DNA from: Aquabacterium fontiphilum
GTDB lineage: Bacteria; Pseudomonadota; Gammaproteobacteria; Burkholderiales; Burkholderiaceae_C
Assembly (NCBI RefSeq): GCF_009909205.1
Contig: NZ_JAAAPN010000014.1
Span: forward strand, 1 to 64,000
DNA length: 64,000 nt
Direction of reading: 5' to 3'
Shown here piece by piece: positions 1 through 8,755 of this stretch; position 1 is the first letter of the stretch; the number at the start of each line of letters is the position of its first letter. Made by a program: the position numbers and the translations under genes. The notes under the pieces were generated by a model. The model ran no database searches. It saw only the letters and a program-made list of their open reading frames with translations, and had not been told where the DNA came from.

Positions 1-126
1 TCAAGGACAAGCGCAAAGCGGGCCAGATCAAGGCCAGGAACAACTGATGTGATGAGCGCCCAGGTGGGTCACTTTTACTCCGACGACAACATCGGAAAGT
101 GGGTCAGTTTTAAACCGACGTTGACA
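1..126 (+). mobile_element. Right end of an IS21-type insertion sequence (partial)
   Basis: Two imperfect copies of a repeat beginning GTGGGTCA lie at 64-85 and 99-120 and share GTGGGTCA-TTTTA--CCGACG. The second runs into TTGACA at 121-126, so the element would end with TGTCAA read inward. Repeated GTGGGTCA blocks just after the last gene are typical of IS21-family ends. The rest of the element lies upstream of the window. The family name is inferred from this terminal pattern and is not confirmed by a transposase sequence. Confidence 0.6.
3..47 (+). CDS. C-terminal tail of a gene inside the IS element, presumably istB (5' end outside window)
   Basis: An open frame enters from the left edge and stops at TGA 45-47, ending in the basic residues KAGQIKARNN. 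Its place just inside the presumed IS21-type right end fits IstB, the AAA+ transposition helper, which is the last gene in such elements. Fourteen residues are too few for an independent family call. Confidence 0.35.
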   Translation, partial: KDKRKAGQIKARNN

Positions 127-206
127 CTTAATTCAGGCGTTAGGCTCTCTGGAGACAGGCACCATAGCCACACCCCCTCCCTCAACAAACCAAAATCCTC
201 ATACTT

Positions 207-715
207 ATGTTCTCCACTGCCAAAAGAAATTCACTGCGCTGGATTTGTACAACTCTTCTAATCATCGCCAGCGCAGCCAATGGACAAACCACGAACACAA
301 GTCGTGCCGAGTCACAGCAACTAATGAACGCAGCCCTTCCATTCGCCGAGCAAATGCTTGAAAAGCACGGGGAGTTCTTTCCTTATGGGCAGGCCCTGAA
401 CACAGACGGGAAAATCGTTTCTGTAGCGGGACACTCTGAGCAACAGCAGACACAGTCTTCAGAGATGATGCAAATCATTAAATCAGGATTCATCCAAGGT
501 GCAAAATCAGGTCAATACAAAGCCACCGCCCTGGTGTAGACGTGAGAGTGACGGTACCATCAACCGGCAAAAAATCTGATGCAATCGCGATTTCGCTCAA
601 TCACAAAGACGACTACTCAGTAATCGTGTACTTCCCCTACAAAATCGAAGCCGGGAAAGTCACCTTTGGGGAACTTTTCGCAATGCGCGGCGAAAATGAT
701 ATATTCACGAAATGA
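207..715 (+). pseudogene. Frameshifted gene for a small secreted protein of unknown function
   Basis: The first frame (ATG 207) encodes a probable signal peptide (basic N-terminus, then CTTLLIIASAANG) and a domain with AEQMLEKHGEFFPYG, and it stops at TAG 537-539 just after KATALV. From 539 a second frame continues the protein as DVRVTVPSTG, DAIAISLNHKDDYSV and VYFPYKIE to TGA 713-715. Adding one base at 537-538 would give ALVYDVRV and one continuous protein of about 169 residues. The two halves read as one small domain that I have seen in uncharacterised bacterial proteins, but I know no function for it. It is AT-richer than its neighbours and sits beside an IS end, so decay after transfer is plausible. 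A sequencing error is the alternative explanation. Confidence 0.6.
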
Positions 716-813
716 TGCAAACCCAGATGCTCAACGAACGGGGCAAAATCCCGGTCGCAGTAAAGCAAAGGTAGATCGTCCTCGATACACCGAGTGGCGA
801 TCATGACGCCGTG
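709..813 (-). pseudogene. Remnant of a VapC-like PIN-domain toxin (5'-truncated)
   Basis: Read on the minus strand, this stretch encodes VMIATRCIEDDLPLLYCDRD followed by FAPFVEHLGL. It matches the C-terminal third of PIN-domain ribonucleases (VapC family), where an acidic residue in the DRDF segment helps bind metal. Upstream of residue 810 the frame runs antisense into the neighbouring VOC gene, so the N-terminal half with the other acidic residues is missing, and no vapB antitoxin is present. The fragment is not expected to be active. The join near 813 probably marks the edge of the accessory segment that starts with the IS element. Confidence 0.5.
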
Positions 814-858
814 GCTCGCGCGTTTGCGCGCTTGGCACACGGTCATGGAAAGGCGAGT

Positions 859-1251
859 ATGTTCAGCCACATCATGGTCGGATCCAACGACCTCGAGCGC
901 TCAAAGCGTTTTTACGACGCCGTGTTGGGCATCCTGGGAGCAGGCGAACCCGTGCGCAACCAGGCACCCAGCGGCCACATGCGGCTCTTCTACCGGCATG
1001 ATGGCAGCACGTTCTGCGTGGTGGAGCCCATCAATGGAGAGCCCGCCACCTTTGCCAATGGCGGCACCATTGGGTTCAAGTGTCAGTCGCCTGAACAGGT
1101 GCAGGCCTTCCATGACGCGGCGGTCGCGAACGGTGGCGAGTCGATCGAGGACCCTCCAGGCTTGCGCCAAGGTGGGCTGGGCGCGATGCATCTTGCCTAT
1201 GTTCGGGATCCGGACGGCAATAAGCTCTGCGCGCTGTATCGCGTGAAGTAA
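859..1251 (+). CDS. VOC-superfamily (glyoxalase/dioxygenase-like) protein
   Basis: A cytosolic protein of 130 residues with the fold of the vicinal oxygen chelate superfamily. It starts MFSHIMVGSNDLERSKRFYD, the usual first strand and helix of these proteins, and closes with YVRDPDGNKLCALYR, the typical final strand. Members bind a metal and act on varied small molecules, so the substrate cannot be read from sequence. The ATG at 859 was chosen over an in-frame ATG at 811 because GGAAAGG lies just before it and the VOC fold begins there. It is the first intact gene after the accessory scar. Confidence 0.8.
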   Translation: MFSHIMVGSNDLERSKRFYDAVLGILGAGEPVRNQAPSGHMRLFYRHDGSTFCVVEPINGEPATFANGGTIGFKCQSPEQVQAFHDAAVANGGESIEDPPGLRQGGLGAMHLAYVRDPDGNKLCALYRVK

Positions 1252-1294
1252 CCCTGATCTGTCGGTATGGCCCGCCTGCGCGTAAGCTGCGCAG

Positions 1295-1927
1295 ATGTCC
1301 ACCGAGACACTGTCCGATCTCCTCGCCGCAGTGCGGGCATGCACCGCGTGTGAGGCATATCTGCCCGCCGGCCCGCGGCCCGTATTGCAGGTGAACCCGG
1401 CCGCGCGCTTGCTGATTGCGGCGCAGGCCCCGGGTCGCAAGGTTCACGCAACGGGGGTGCCGTTCGACGACGCCAGCGGAGAGCGTCTGCGTGAGTGGCT
1501 GGGTCTGACGCGCGAAACCTTTTACGATGCGCGTCAGGTCGCCATTCTGCCCATGGCCTTTTGCTATCCCGGGCGGGGCCGTTCTGGAGACCTGCCGCCT
1601 CGACCGGAGTGTGCGGTGCGCTGGCGCGCGCCCCTGCTGGCGCAGCTCGTGCAAGTGCGTCTCACGCTCGTGATCGGCCGGTATGCGCTGCGCTACCACC
1701 TGCCTGAGTTGGCGCAGCGGTCCTTGACTGACGTCGTCGAACAGGGCCTCGGCGCGTCATGGCCCGACGTGGTGCCGTTGCCTCACCCGAGCCCAAGAAA
1801 CAACATCTGGCTCAAGCGCCACCCTTGGTTCGAATCGCAGCTTCTGCCCGCCTTGAGGCCGCTCGTCCAACAAGCGCTGAACGGGCGGCCGCCAAGCACG
1901 CACGCTTGCCCCCGTCAACGTACCTGA
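1295..1927 (+). CDS. Uracil-DNA glycosylase superfamily protein
   Basis: 210 residues. The first active-site motif is AAQAPGRKVHATGVPFDD (about residues 48-65) and the second is PLPHPSPRNNIWLKRHPWF (about 160-180), the HPSPRN block of family-4/5-like uracil-DNA glycosylases. Cys residues occur in CTAC near the N-terminus and in FCYPG and PECA, so a cluster-binding form is possible, but spacing alone does not settle this. The probable role is removal of uracil from DNA or a related repair reaction in the cytosol. Its 3' end overlaps the convergent split-barrel gene by 13 bases. Confidence 0.78.
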   Translation: MSTETLSDLLAAVRACTACEAYLPAGPRPVLQVNPAARLLIAAQAPGRKVHATGVPFDDASGERLREWLGLTRETFYDARQVAILPMAFCYPGRGRSGDLPPRPECAVRWRAPLLAQLVQVRLTLVIGRYALRYHLPELAQRSLTDVVEQGLGASWPDVVPLPHPSPRNNIWLKRHPWFESQLLPALRPLVQQALNGRPPSTHACPRQRT

Positions 1928-2421
1928 ACGCGCTCGCGTTCTCCCATGTCTTTCGGCGGCTCTCCTGTGACGACCGCCTTCGCCATTTCATACAAGCGAA
2001 CCAGCTTGCTGTTGGGCGCGTCCCAGTAATCGGCATGGGTGATGCGCACGCGAACCAGCGCCACATCGGGATCGTCTGGTCCGTCCGGGAACCAGGCCTC
2101 ATTGGCTTTGTTCCACAGCAGCCGCTTGCGGGAAGGGTCGTCCACCAGGCTGGCCACACCGGACACCGATACGTACGACTGGTCTTGCGGTTCGGCAAAT
2201 GACACATTGACCTGCGCTTCACGCTGCAGATCGGCCACCGGCTCCTTGCTGTGCGACATGAAGTACCACAAGGACTCGTCTGCGTCGATCTCGCGGTTCT
2301 GCAAGGTCATGGGGCGCGCATGCAGGTGGCCGTTGGGGTGACGGGTGGTGAACATGCCAAAGCGGATGTCACGGATCAGTTCCCAGAGCTTGGCGCGCGG
2401 CGATTCGGTCGATTCGGTCAT
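1915..2421 (-). CDS. General stress protein 26-like FMN-binding split-barrel protein (pyridoxamine 5'-phosphate oxidase-like)
   Basis: 168 residues with the split beta-barrel pattern of the PPOX-like superfamily: GMFTTRHPNGHLHARPMTL (about residues 22-40) for the first strands, then SLWYFMSHSKEPVADL and NVSFAEPQDQSYVSVSG. The C-terminal part ADYWDAPNSKLVRLYEMAKA is characteristic of the general stress protein 26 group. Members bind FMN or related cofactors, and the physiological substrate is unknown. It is transcribed toward the glycosylase gene and away from the oleate hydratase gene, from which its start is separated by 127 bases. Confidence 0.82.
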   Translation of the reverse strand: MTESTESPRAKLWELIRDIRFGMFTTRHPNGHLHARPMTLQNREIDADESLWYFMSHSKEPVADLQREAQVNVSFAEPQDQSYVSVSGVASLVDDPSRKRLLWNKANEAWFPDGPDDPDVALVRVRITHADYWDAPNSKLVRLYEMAKAVVTGEPPKDMGERERVQVR

Positions 2422-2548
2422 GTTGATCCTCTCAGGTCAGGGTGGCCTGGAGAGCGGCAAGCCGCGTTCCTGCGTGAGGCTGCAGTCCTTGATCTTCCTC
2501 AATCGCTGAAACGGAATAATTACCGACACTGCCGTCAGGAGGACACCG

Positions 2549-4147
2549 ATGACAGACCACACAAACGCCCACCTCTGGATCGCGGGCGGCGGCATCGCGG
2601 GCATGGCGGCGGCCGCCTTTGCCATTCGGGACGCGGGATTCCCCCCCGCGCACATCCACATCCTGGAGCAGCTCGACATACAGGGGGGATCGATGGACGG
2701 CGCGCCGTCGCCAGCCCAGCGGGACGGTTGGGTCACGCGAGGTGGTCGCATGCTGGAAGAAGAGGCTTACCAGTGCACCTGGGATCTCTTCTCGGGCATT
2801 CCTTCGTTGGACAGTCCGGGTCTGTCGGTACGAGAGGAGATCCTTGCCTTCAACGAGCGCGTTCGCACAGAAGCCAAAGCCCGCTTGATCGATGCAGACC
2901 ACCGCATCCTCGACGCCGCCCACTATGGCTTCAACTCGCAGGACCGGCTCGAAATGACGCGCCTTCTGGCGCTGCCGGAGTCCGCGCTGGGGGCCCGGCG
3001 CATCCAGGATCTTTTTGGTGACCACTTCTTCAGCACCCACTTCTGGCAGATGTGGCGCACCACCTTCGCGTTTCAGAAGTGGCACTCCGCTGTGGAACTG
3101 CGGCGCTACTTCATCCGCTTCATTCAGGAGTTCAGCCGCATCCACACGCTCTCCGGGGTCCGGCGGACGGTGTACAACCAGTACGATTCGATGATCGTGC
3201 CACTGCAACAATGGCTGCTGGCTCAAGGCGTGGATGTGCGCTTTGGCGTGAAGGTGGTCGATGCGGATTTCGCCACGGCCAGCGACACGCAAGCGCGCCG
3301 TGTCACTACCCTGCACATGCAGTCGGCGCGCACACGGGATCAGATCCAGCTGGCTGAGGGCGACTTGGCCTTGTTCACTCTGGGCTCGATCACGGCAGAC
3401 ACATGCTACGGCGGCAACGATGATGTACCGCCTCTGATACGCGACCGGCGCGACGGTAGCTGGGCACTGTGGGAGGCCTTGTCGCGCAAGGCGCCGGACT
3501 TTGGCAATCCGATCGCTTTCTGCGGCAATGTGGACGAGCACAAGTGGGAGTCGTTCACCCTCACGATGCACAGCGACACGCTGCTCAAGCGGATCGAGGC
3601 CTACACCGGAAACGCGCCGGGAACCGGCGCGCTCATGACCTGGATCGACTCGGGCTGGCACTTGTCCATCGTGGTGCCACATCAGCCCCACTTTCGCGAC
3701 CTGCCGCAGGGCACCTACACGCTATGGGGTTATGGTTTCGAGATCGATCAACACGGTGACTACATTCGCAAGAAGATGTGCGAGGCCACCGGTCAGGAGA
3801 TCCTGGAAGAGTTGGTCAGGCAGCTGGGCTTCGATGACATCCTTGACGAGGTGCGCGCCAACACGGATGTGACGACGGTGATGATGCCCTATGCATCGGC
3901 CTTGTTTGCTTGCCGGAGCACAGGCGACCGGCCCAAGGTGGTGCCTGATCGCGCCGAGAACTTTGGTTTCCTGGGCCAGTTCACCGAATTGCCTGAGGAC
4001 GTGGTGTTCACGGTGGAGTACTCGATCAGAGGGGCGATGCACGCCATCTACACGCTGCTGAACGTTGATCGGCCCCTGCCGGCGATATACCATGGCCTGC
4101 TTGACCCGAAGGTCGGCATGCAGGCCCTGCGTGCCGCCTTCCAATGA
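2549..4147 (+). CDS. ohyA: Oleate hydratase (10-hydroxystearate-forming, FAD-binding)
   Basis: 532 residues of the MCRA/oleate hydratase family, which adds water to the cis-9 double bond of unsaturated fatty acids to give 10-hydroxy fatty acids. The FAD-binding glycine motif GGGIAG is at residues 13-18. The family signature GGRMLEEEAYQCTWDLF is at about 65-81 and contains the catalytic acidic residue region. Later blocks include KWHSAVELRRYFIRFI and YNQYDSMIVPL. A strong ribosome-binding site, AGGAGG, precedes the ATG. The role is probably detoxification or modification of host- or environment-derived unsaturated fatty acids. The methyltransferase gene follows after 19 bases and may be co-transcribed. 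Confidence 0.93.
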   Translation: MTDHTNAHLWIAGGGIAGMAAAAFAIRDAGFPPAHIHILEQLDIQGGSMDGAPSPAQRDGWVTRGGRMLEEEAYQCTWDLFSGIPSLDSPGLSVREEILAFNERVRTEAKARLIDADHRILDAAHYGFNSQDRLEMTRLLALPESALGARRIQDLFGDHFFSTHFWQMWRTTFAFQKWHSAVELRRYFIRFIQEFSRIHTLSGVRRTVYNQYDSMIVPLQQWLLAQGVDVRFGVKVVDADFATASDTQARRVTTLHMQSARTRDQIQLAEGDLALFTLGSITADTCYGGNDDVPPLIRDRRDGSWALWEALSRKAPDFGNPIAFCGNVDEHKWESFTLTMHSDTLLKRIEAYTGNAPGTGALMTWIDSGWHLSIVVPHQPHFRDLPQGTYTLWGYGFEIDQHGDYIRKKMCEATGQEILEELVRQLGFDDILDEVRANTDVTTVMMPYASALFACRSTGDRPKVVPDRAENFGFLGQFTELPEDVVFTVEYSIRGAMHAIYTLLNVDRPLPAIYHGLLDPKVGMQALRAAFQ

Positions 4148-4166
4148 CATCATTTGACACGACCGC

Positions 4167-4778
4167 ATGACCGGCCCCACCCCCGCCTTCTGGCAAGAAC
4201 GATTCGAGACCGCCCAGACCGGCTGGGATCGTGGCGCCGCCAGCCCGCAGCTCGTGGCCTGGCTGGACGACGGCACGCTGGCCCCTTGCCGCATTGCCGT
4301 ACCGGGCTGCGGGGCAGGCTGGGAGGTGGCGGAGCTGGCTGCGCGCGGCTTTGACGTCACGGGGCTGGATTACACGCCCGCCGCTGTCGCACGCGCGCGC
4401 GAGCGTTTGGCCAACGGCGGGTTGAGCGCCCGGGTCGAGCAGGCCGATGTGCTGGTGTACCAACCATCTGCCCCGTTCGATGCCATCTATGAGCAGACCT
4501 GCCTGTGTGCCATCCACCCCGACCACTGGGTACAGTACGCTGCCCAACTGCATGCCTGGCTGCGCCCCGGCGGCAAGCTGCTGGCCCTGCTGATGCAACG
4601 GCTGCGACCTGGCGCGAGCGAGCAGGGGCTCATTGAAGGCCCGCCCTATCACTGCGACATCAACGCCGTGCGAGCACTGTTTCCCCAGTCGCACTGGGTG
4701 TGGCCCAAGCCGCCCTACCCCCAGGTCAAGCATCCGTCTCTCTCGCACGAGCTGGCCGTGGTGCTCACCCGGCGGTGA
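4167..4778 (+). CDS. TPMT-family class I SAM-dependent methyltransferase
   Basis: 203 residues. The N-terminus PAFWQERFETAQTGWDRGAA matches the start of thiopurine S-methyltransferase family proteins, and the SAM-binding motif is VPGCGAGWEVAELA followed by GLDYTP. EQTCLCAIHPDHW and the C-terminal blocks also fit this family. Bacterial members methylate sulfur, selenium or tellurium compounds or other small soft nucleophiles. The substrate here is not known. Nineteen bases separate it from oleate hydratase, and a stem-loop follows its stop codon. Confidence 0.85.
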   Translation: MTGPTPAFWQERFETAQTGWDRGAASPQLVAWLDDGTLAPCRIAVPGCGAGWEVAELAARGFDVTGLDYTPAAVARARERLANGGLSARVEQADVLVYQPSAPFDAIYEQTCLCAIHPDHWVQYAAQLHAWLRPGGKLLALLMQRLRPGASEQGLIEGPPYHCDINAVRALFPQSHWVWPKPPYPQVKHPSLSHELAVVLTRR

Positions 4779-4789
4779 GCGGCGGTCAC

Positions 4790-4816
4790 GTGCAATGCGA
4801 TGCCGTTGCATTGCAC
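4790..4816. repeat. Inverted repeat after the TPMT-like gene
   Basis: Perfect 9-base arms, GTGCAATGC at 4790-4798 and GCATTGCAC at 4808-4816, are separated by 9 bases. The repeat begins 12 bases after the stop codon. There is no T-run on either side, so it is not a classical intrinsic terminator. It could stabilise the mRNA end or be an operator for the next gene. Confidence 0.5.
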
Positions 4817-4945
4817 ATCATGAGCGATCGCTTCAGTTAGGCACCTTCAGGGCAGCGATTTCCGCCCTCAGTGCGGGCGCCGCCGCACTATCGTGATGGC
4901 ATCGTGATTTTCTGCCGCGCGGCCCGCCCCCGCGGCCTTGTTGCC

Positions 4946-5644
4946 ATGTCACGCCTGATCCGCCCCTTGCTGCTAGGCCTCTTGTGCACAGCCAACCACT
5001 CCGGCTTTGCTCAAGAGCCGCTGACCACCTCACATCCAGAGCGCCTGGCCGTGGTCAGCGCCGCGCGACAAGCCATGACCGCCGATCTGCCGCCCGCGGA
5101 AAGGGTCAGCCTCCGCAAGGTGTGGACCAGCGGTCAGGCGGCTTATGTCTGCGCGGTTCGCACGGACGCGCAGGGGCAACCACTGATGAAGCAGGGTGAC
5201 CAGTTGCTGGAGCGGGTCGTGTTGCGGCGCGCAGGCCAGAGCTGGCAGGTGCAACGCACTGAACGGCTTGCCGCACCGCCCACCGTTCCGATGGATGCGG
5301 CGTGCGGGCAACGGGCCACGGCCGATGTGGTGGTGGCTGCGGCCATCCAGGCCATGGAAGCCAATCCGCCCGGCGCCGGCCGACCCTCTGCGGCGCCCTC
5401 CGAGGCGAGCGGCGGGCTGGCAGGCGTGGTGTCGGCCGCCGGCCGCACGCTGCTGCACGATGCGCCTGACCTGGGCGCCCGCATGGGCAAGCATCTGGTT
5501 GGCGGCGACAAGGTGCGCATCGAGGCGCAGCGCCCGGGATGGACCCGCGTGCGCTACACCCACCCGATCACCGGAGTGGTGACCGTCGGCTGGGTGGTCA
5601 GCCACCGCGTCAAGTCGACCGAGGTCAAGGCAGCGGACAGCTGA
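4946..5644 (+). CDS. Secreted SH3-domain-type protein of unknown function
   Basis: 232 residues from the ATG at 4946, which is followed by a clear signal peptide (SRLIRPLLLGLLCTANHSGFA). An earlier in-frame ATG at 4871 would place the hydrophobic segment internally and was rejected. The middle region has two Cys residues (AAYVCAVR and MDAACGQR) that could form a periplasmic disulfide. The C-terminal part, from about residue 155, has LLHDAPDLGARMGKHLVGGD, VRIEAQRPGWTRVRY and VGWVVSHRV, the repeating pattern of a bacterial SH3 domain. Such domains bind cell-wall or protein ligands. No specific role can be named. Confidence 0.7.
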   Translation: MSRLIRPLLLGLLCTANHSGFAQEPLTTSHPERLAVVSAARQAMTADLPPAERVSLRKVWTSGQAAYVCAVRTDAQGQPLMKQGDQLLERVVLRRAGQSWQVQRTERLAAPPTVPMDAACGQRATADVVVAAAIQAMEANPPGAGRPSAAPSEASGGLAGVVSAAGRTLLHDAPDLGARMGKHLVGGDKVRIEAQRPGWTRVRYTHPITGVVTVGWVVSHRVKSTEVKAADS

Positions 5645-5659
5645 GCCCGCAGCAAGCCC

Positions 5660-7660
5660 TTACACGTCGACTTCGACCGCGTCGCCGTACAGCTCCATGA
5701 GCTCACGGCGCGAAGCAGCCTCGCCCTTGCCCATCAGCTTGGTGAAGGTGGTCTGGGTGGACTCGAAGCCCGGCTCACCATAGGCTACCGGCAAGAGGCG
5801 ACGCGTCTCGGGATTCAGCGTGGTCTCCCACAACTGCTCGGCGCTCATCTCGCCCAGGCCCTTGAATCGGCTGATCGTCCACGCGCCTTCGCGGCACCCC
5901 TCCTTGCGAAGCTTGTCCAGAATGGCGGTCAGCTCGGCCTCGTCCAGCGCATAGAGCTTGGCAGCCGGTTTCTTGCCGCGCGCGGGCGCGTCAACCCGGA
6001 ACAGCGGCGGGCGGGCAATGCACACGTGACCGGCTTCGACCAGCTTGGGAAAGTGGCGGAAGAACAGCGTCAGCAGCAGCACCTGGATGTGCGAGCCGTC
6101 CACATCGGCGTCCGACAGGATGCAGATCTTGCCGTAGCGCAGGCCGGACAGATCGGGCGTGTCGTCGATGCCATGCGGATCGACGCCGATGGCCACCGAG
6201 ATGTCGTGGATCTCATTGTTCTTGAACAGCAGGTCACGCTCGACCTCCCAAGCGTTGAGCACCTTGCCGCGCAGGGGCAGGATGGCCTGGGTTTCCTTGT
6301 CTCGGCCCATCTTGGCGCTGCCGCCGGCCGAGTCGCCCTCGACAAGGAACACCTCGTTGAAGGCCAGGTCGCGGCTTTCGCAATCGGTGAGCTTGCCCGG
6401 CAGCACGGCCACGCCCGAGCTCTTCTTTTTCTCAATCTTCTGGCCGGCGCGCTGGCGAGCCTGCGCCTGCTTGATGACCAGCTCGGCCAGCTTCTTGCCG
6501 TAATCAACGTGCTGGCTCAGCCACAGTTCCATGGCAGGCTTCACATAGGTGCTGACCAGGCGCAGCGCGTCGCGGCTGTTGAGTCGCTCTTTGGTCTGGC
6601 CCTGGAACTGCGGATCGAGCACCTTGGCGCTCAGCACAAAGCTGGCGCGGCTGAACACGTCATCCGGCATGAGCTTGACGCCCTTGGGCAGCAGCGCATG
6701 CATTTCGATGAAGCCCTTGACGGCGTTGAACAGGCCATCCTTGAGACCGGACTCGTGGGTGCCGCCGGCCACGGTGGGGATGAGGTTGACGTAGCTTTCG
6801 CGAACGGGGCTGCCGTCTTCGGTAAAGGCCACGCACCAGGCCGCGCCCTCGCCCTCGGCAAAGTTTTCGGTCTCGCCCTCTTCGGCGTAATGCTCGCCCT
6901 CGAACAGCGGAATGATCGGGTCGACCGGCAGCGTCTGGGTCAGGTAATCACGCAGACCGCCCTTGTACAGCCAGGTTTGAACCTCTGCGTCCTTGCCCTG
7001 CTTCTCGATGGTCAGGGTGATGGTCACGCCTGGCATCAACACGGCCTTGCTGCGCAACATGTGCACCAGCTCGGCCCGAGGCAGCTCGGCACTCTCGAAG
7101 TACTTGGCATCGGGCCAGACGCGCACGGTGGTGCCCTGCTTGCGATCGCCGCTGGACGCGGGGCGCACGCTCACCGGCTCGATCACATCCCCGCCGCCGA
7201 AGGCGAGCGTGGCGACCTGCTTGTCGCGGCACACCATGACCTGCAGCCGCGTGGACAGCGCATTGGTCACGCTGACGCCCACGCCATGCAGGCCGCCCGA
7301 GAAGCTGTAGGCGCCACCCGAGCCTTTGTCGAACTTGCCGCCCGCGTGCAGGCGGGTGAACACAATCTCGACCACGGGCACGCCCTCTTCCGGGTGCAGA
7401 CCGAAGGGAATGCCGCGGCCGTCGTCTTCGACGCTGATGGAGCCGTCTCGGTGGAGCGTGACGCCAATGCGCTTGCCATGGCCGGCCAGGGCCTCATCGG
7501 CCGCGTTGTCGATGACCTCCTGGATGATGTGCAGCGGGTTGTCCGTGCGTGTGTACATCCCGGGGCGTTGCTTGACGGGCTCCAGGCCCTTGAGCACGCG
7601 GATGGAGGCCTCGCCGTAACCGGCGGGCTGGGTGGATTTGGAGGCGGGCTTGGCAGACAT
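5660..7660 (-). CDS. parE: DNA topoisomerase IV subunit B
   Basis: 666 residues. The N-terminal GHKL ATPase has [23 protein letters not shown] and [15 protein letters not shown]. The TOPRIM domain has [26 protein letters not shown] and [10 protein letters not shown]. Length and the compact C-terminus fit ParE rather than the longer GyrB. With ParC, encoded elsewhere, it decatenates daughter chromosomes using ATP. The start MSAKPASKS at 7660 was preferred to an upstream ATG at 7693, because the extra 11 residues are not family-like and most ParE proteins start shortly before [14 protein letters not shown]. It lies 39 bases downstream of fliR on the same strand, so read-through from the flagellar operon is possible. 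Confidence 0.95.
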   Translation of the reverse strand: MSAKPASKSTQPAGYGEASIRVLKGLEPVKQRPGMYTRTDNPLHIIQEVIDNAADEALAGHGKRIGVTLHRDGSISVEDDGRGIPFGLHPEEGVPVVEIVFTRLHAGGKFDKGSGGAYSFSGGLHGVGVSVTNALSTRLQVMVCRDKQVATLAFGGGDVIEPVSVRPASSGDRKQGTTVRVWPDAKYFESAELPRAELVHMLRSKAVLMPGVTITLTIEKQGKDAEVQTWLYKGGLRDYLTQTLPVDPIIPLFEGEHYAEEGETENFAEGEGAAWCVAFTEDGSPVRESYVNLIPTVAGGTHESGLKDGLFNAVKGFIEMHALLPKGVKLMPDDVFSRASFVLSAKVLDPQFQGQTKERLNSRDALRLVSTYVKPAMELWLSQHVDYGKKLAELVIKQAQARQRAGQKIEKKKSSGVAVLPGKLTDCESRDLAFNEVFLVEGDSAGGSAKMGRDKETQAILPLRGKVLNAWEVERDLLFKNNEIHDISVAIGVDPHGIDDTPDLSGLRYGKICILSDADVDGSHIQVLLLTLFFRHFPKLVEAGHVCIARPPLFRVDAPARGKKPAAKLYALDEAELTAILDKLRKEGCREGAWTISRFKGLGEMSAEQLWETTLNPETRRLLPVAYGEPGFESTQTTFTKLMGKGEAASRRELMELYGDAVEVDV

Positions 7661-7699
7661 GGCGCCGATTCTAAGGAATCGGCGCGGCACCACGCGGAA

Positions 7700-8461
7700 T
7701 CACTGGAACTGCGCCAGCATGCGCTCGATGGCCATGGTCAGCGGCGCCTGCATCAGCGGCAAGGTCAGCCACAGGCCGGTCAGACCCGCCGCCAGGGTCA
7801 GCGGAAAGCCGACCGAGAACACGTTCATCTGGGGCGAGACCCGCGAGATCAGGCCCATCACCATGTTCACGAGGATCAGCATGGAAACCACTGGCAGCGA
7901 CACCCACACGCCCAGCTTGAACAGCTCAGCCCCCCAGACATGAGGCTGCACGCTGCTGAGGAAGGCCAGCGGCTCGGGAGAGACCGGGAACACGGTGAAG
8001 CTGTGCAGCACCACACCGGTGAGCATCAGATGGCCGTTCATGACCACGAACAGCCAGGAGGCCGTGGTGCCGTAGAAGCGGCTGACCGAAGTGATCTGGC
8101 CACCGGCGATCGGGTCGAAGAACATCGCGAAGTTCAAACCCATCTGCAGGCCCACGATTTCGCCGGCGTACTCGATGGCGGCAAACACCACGCGCGCGGC
8201 GAAGCCAATGGTCAGGCCAATGAGCACCTGCTGGAGGATGACCATCACCGCCTCGGGCGAGTTCAAGGCAATGGGCGGAGGCTCGGGCAGGCCGGGTTGG
8301 GCCGCCATCACGATGAGCAGGGCCAAGCCGATGCGCACGCGCCGCGGCACCACTCGCATCGAGATCACCGGGGCCGTCGTGAACAGGCCCAGCACCCGGA
8401 AGAAAGTCCAGAACCATGGCGTGAGCCACGCCATGACCTGGGCTTCGGTGAAGGTCACCAT
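7700..8461 (-). CDS. fliR: Flagellar biosynthesis protein FliR (export gate)
   Basis: 253 residues, six or so hydrophobic segments, and the usual FliR length. Recognisable blocks are MAWLTPWFWTFFRVLGLFTT at the N-terminus, LIGLTIGFAARVVFAAIEYA and VLINMV-like transmembrane stretches. FliR, FliP and FliQ form the helical export gate inside the basal-body ring. It is the last flagellar gene of the minus-strand cluster and begins 16 bases after fliQ. Confidence 0.94.
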   Translation of the reverse strand: MVTFTEAQVMAWLTPWFWTFFRVLGLFTTAPVISMRVVPRRVRIGLALLIVMAAQPGLPEPPPIALNSPEAVMVILQQVLIGLTIGFAARVVFAAIEYAGEIVGLQMGLNFAMFFDPIAGGQITSVSRFYGTTASWLFVVMNGHLMLTGVVLHSFTVFPVSPEPLAFLSSVQPHVWGAELFKLGVWVSLPVVSMLILVNMVMGLISRVSPQMNVFSVGFPLTLAAGLTGLWLTLPLMQAPLTMAIERMLAQFQ

Positions 8462-8477
8462 GGGCCAGCCGCCGGTT

Positions 8478-8747
8478 TCAGGTCACGACCTGGGGGATCG
8501 ACTGCAAGACCTTCTGGATGTAATCCACCAGGGTCGACAGCATCCAGGGGCCGGCGATGCCCAGCGTGGCGAAGGCGGCCAGCAGCTTGGGTACGAACGA
8601 CAGCGTCTGCTCGTGGATCTGCGTGGCCGCCTGGAACACGCTGACGATGAGGCCGACCGCCAGGACCACCAGCAGGATGGGCAGACAGATGCTCAGCAGC
8701 GTGAGCAACCCATCGCGGGTGATGGTGAGAACCTGTTGGGGATCCAT
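8478..8747 (-). CDS. fliQ: Flagellar biosynthesis protein FliQ (export gate)
   Basis: 89 residues with two hydrophobic helices, LLSICLPILLVVLAVGLIVSV and LGIAGPWMLSTLVDYI, joined by the conserved ATQIHEQTLSFVPKL hairpin. Length and pattern are those of FliQ, which packs around the FliP-FliR core of the type III export gate. It lies 8 bases downstream of fliP. Confidence 0.95.
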   Translation of the reverse strand: MDPQQVLTITRDGLLTLLSICLPILLVVLAVGLIVSVFQAATQIHEQTLSFVPKLLAAFATLGIAGPWMLSTLVDYIQKVLQSIPQVVT

Positions 8748-8755
8748 GGGCGTAC

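Noticed and set aside
2432-3691. 419-codon minus-strand frame opposite oleate hydratase
   Set aside because: Antisense frame; the plus-strand gene has clear motifs and a strong ribosome-binding site.
6026-8644. 872-codon plus-strand frame opposite parE and fliR
   Set aside because: It is rich in Gln, His and Arg, mirrors the codon bias of the genes on the minus strand, and has no recognisable domain.
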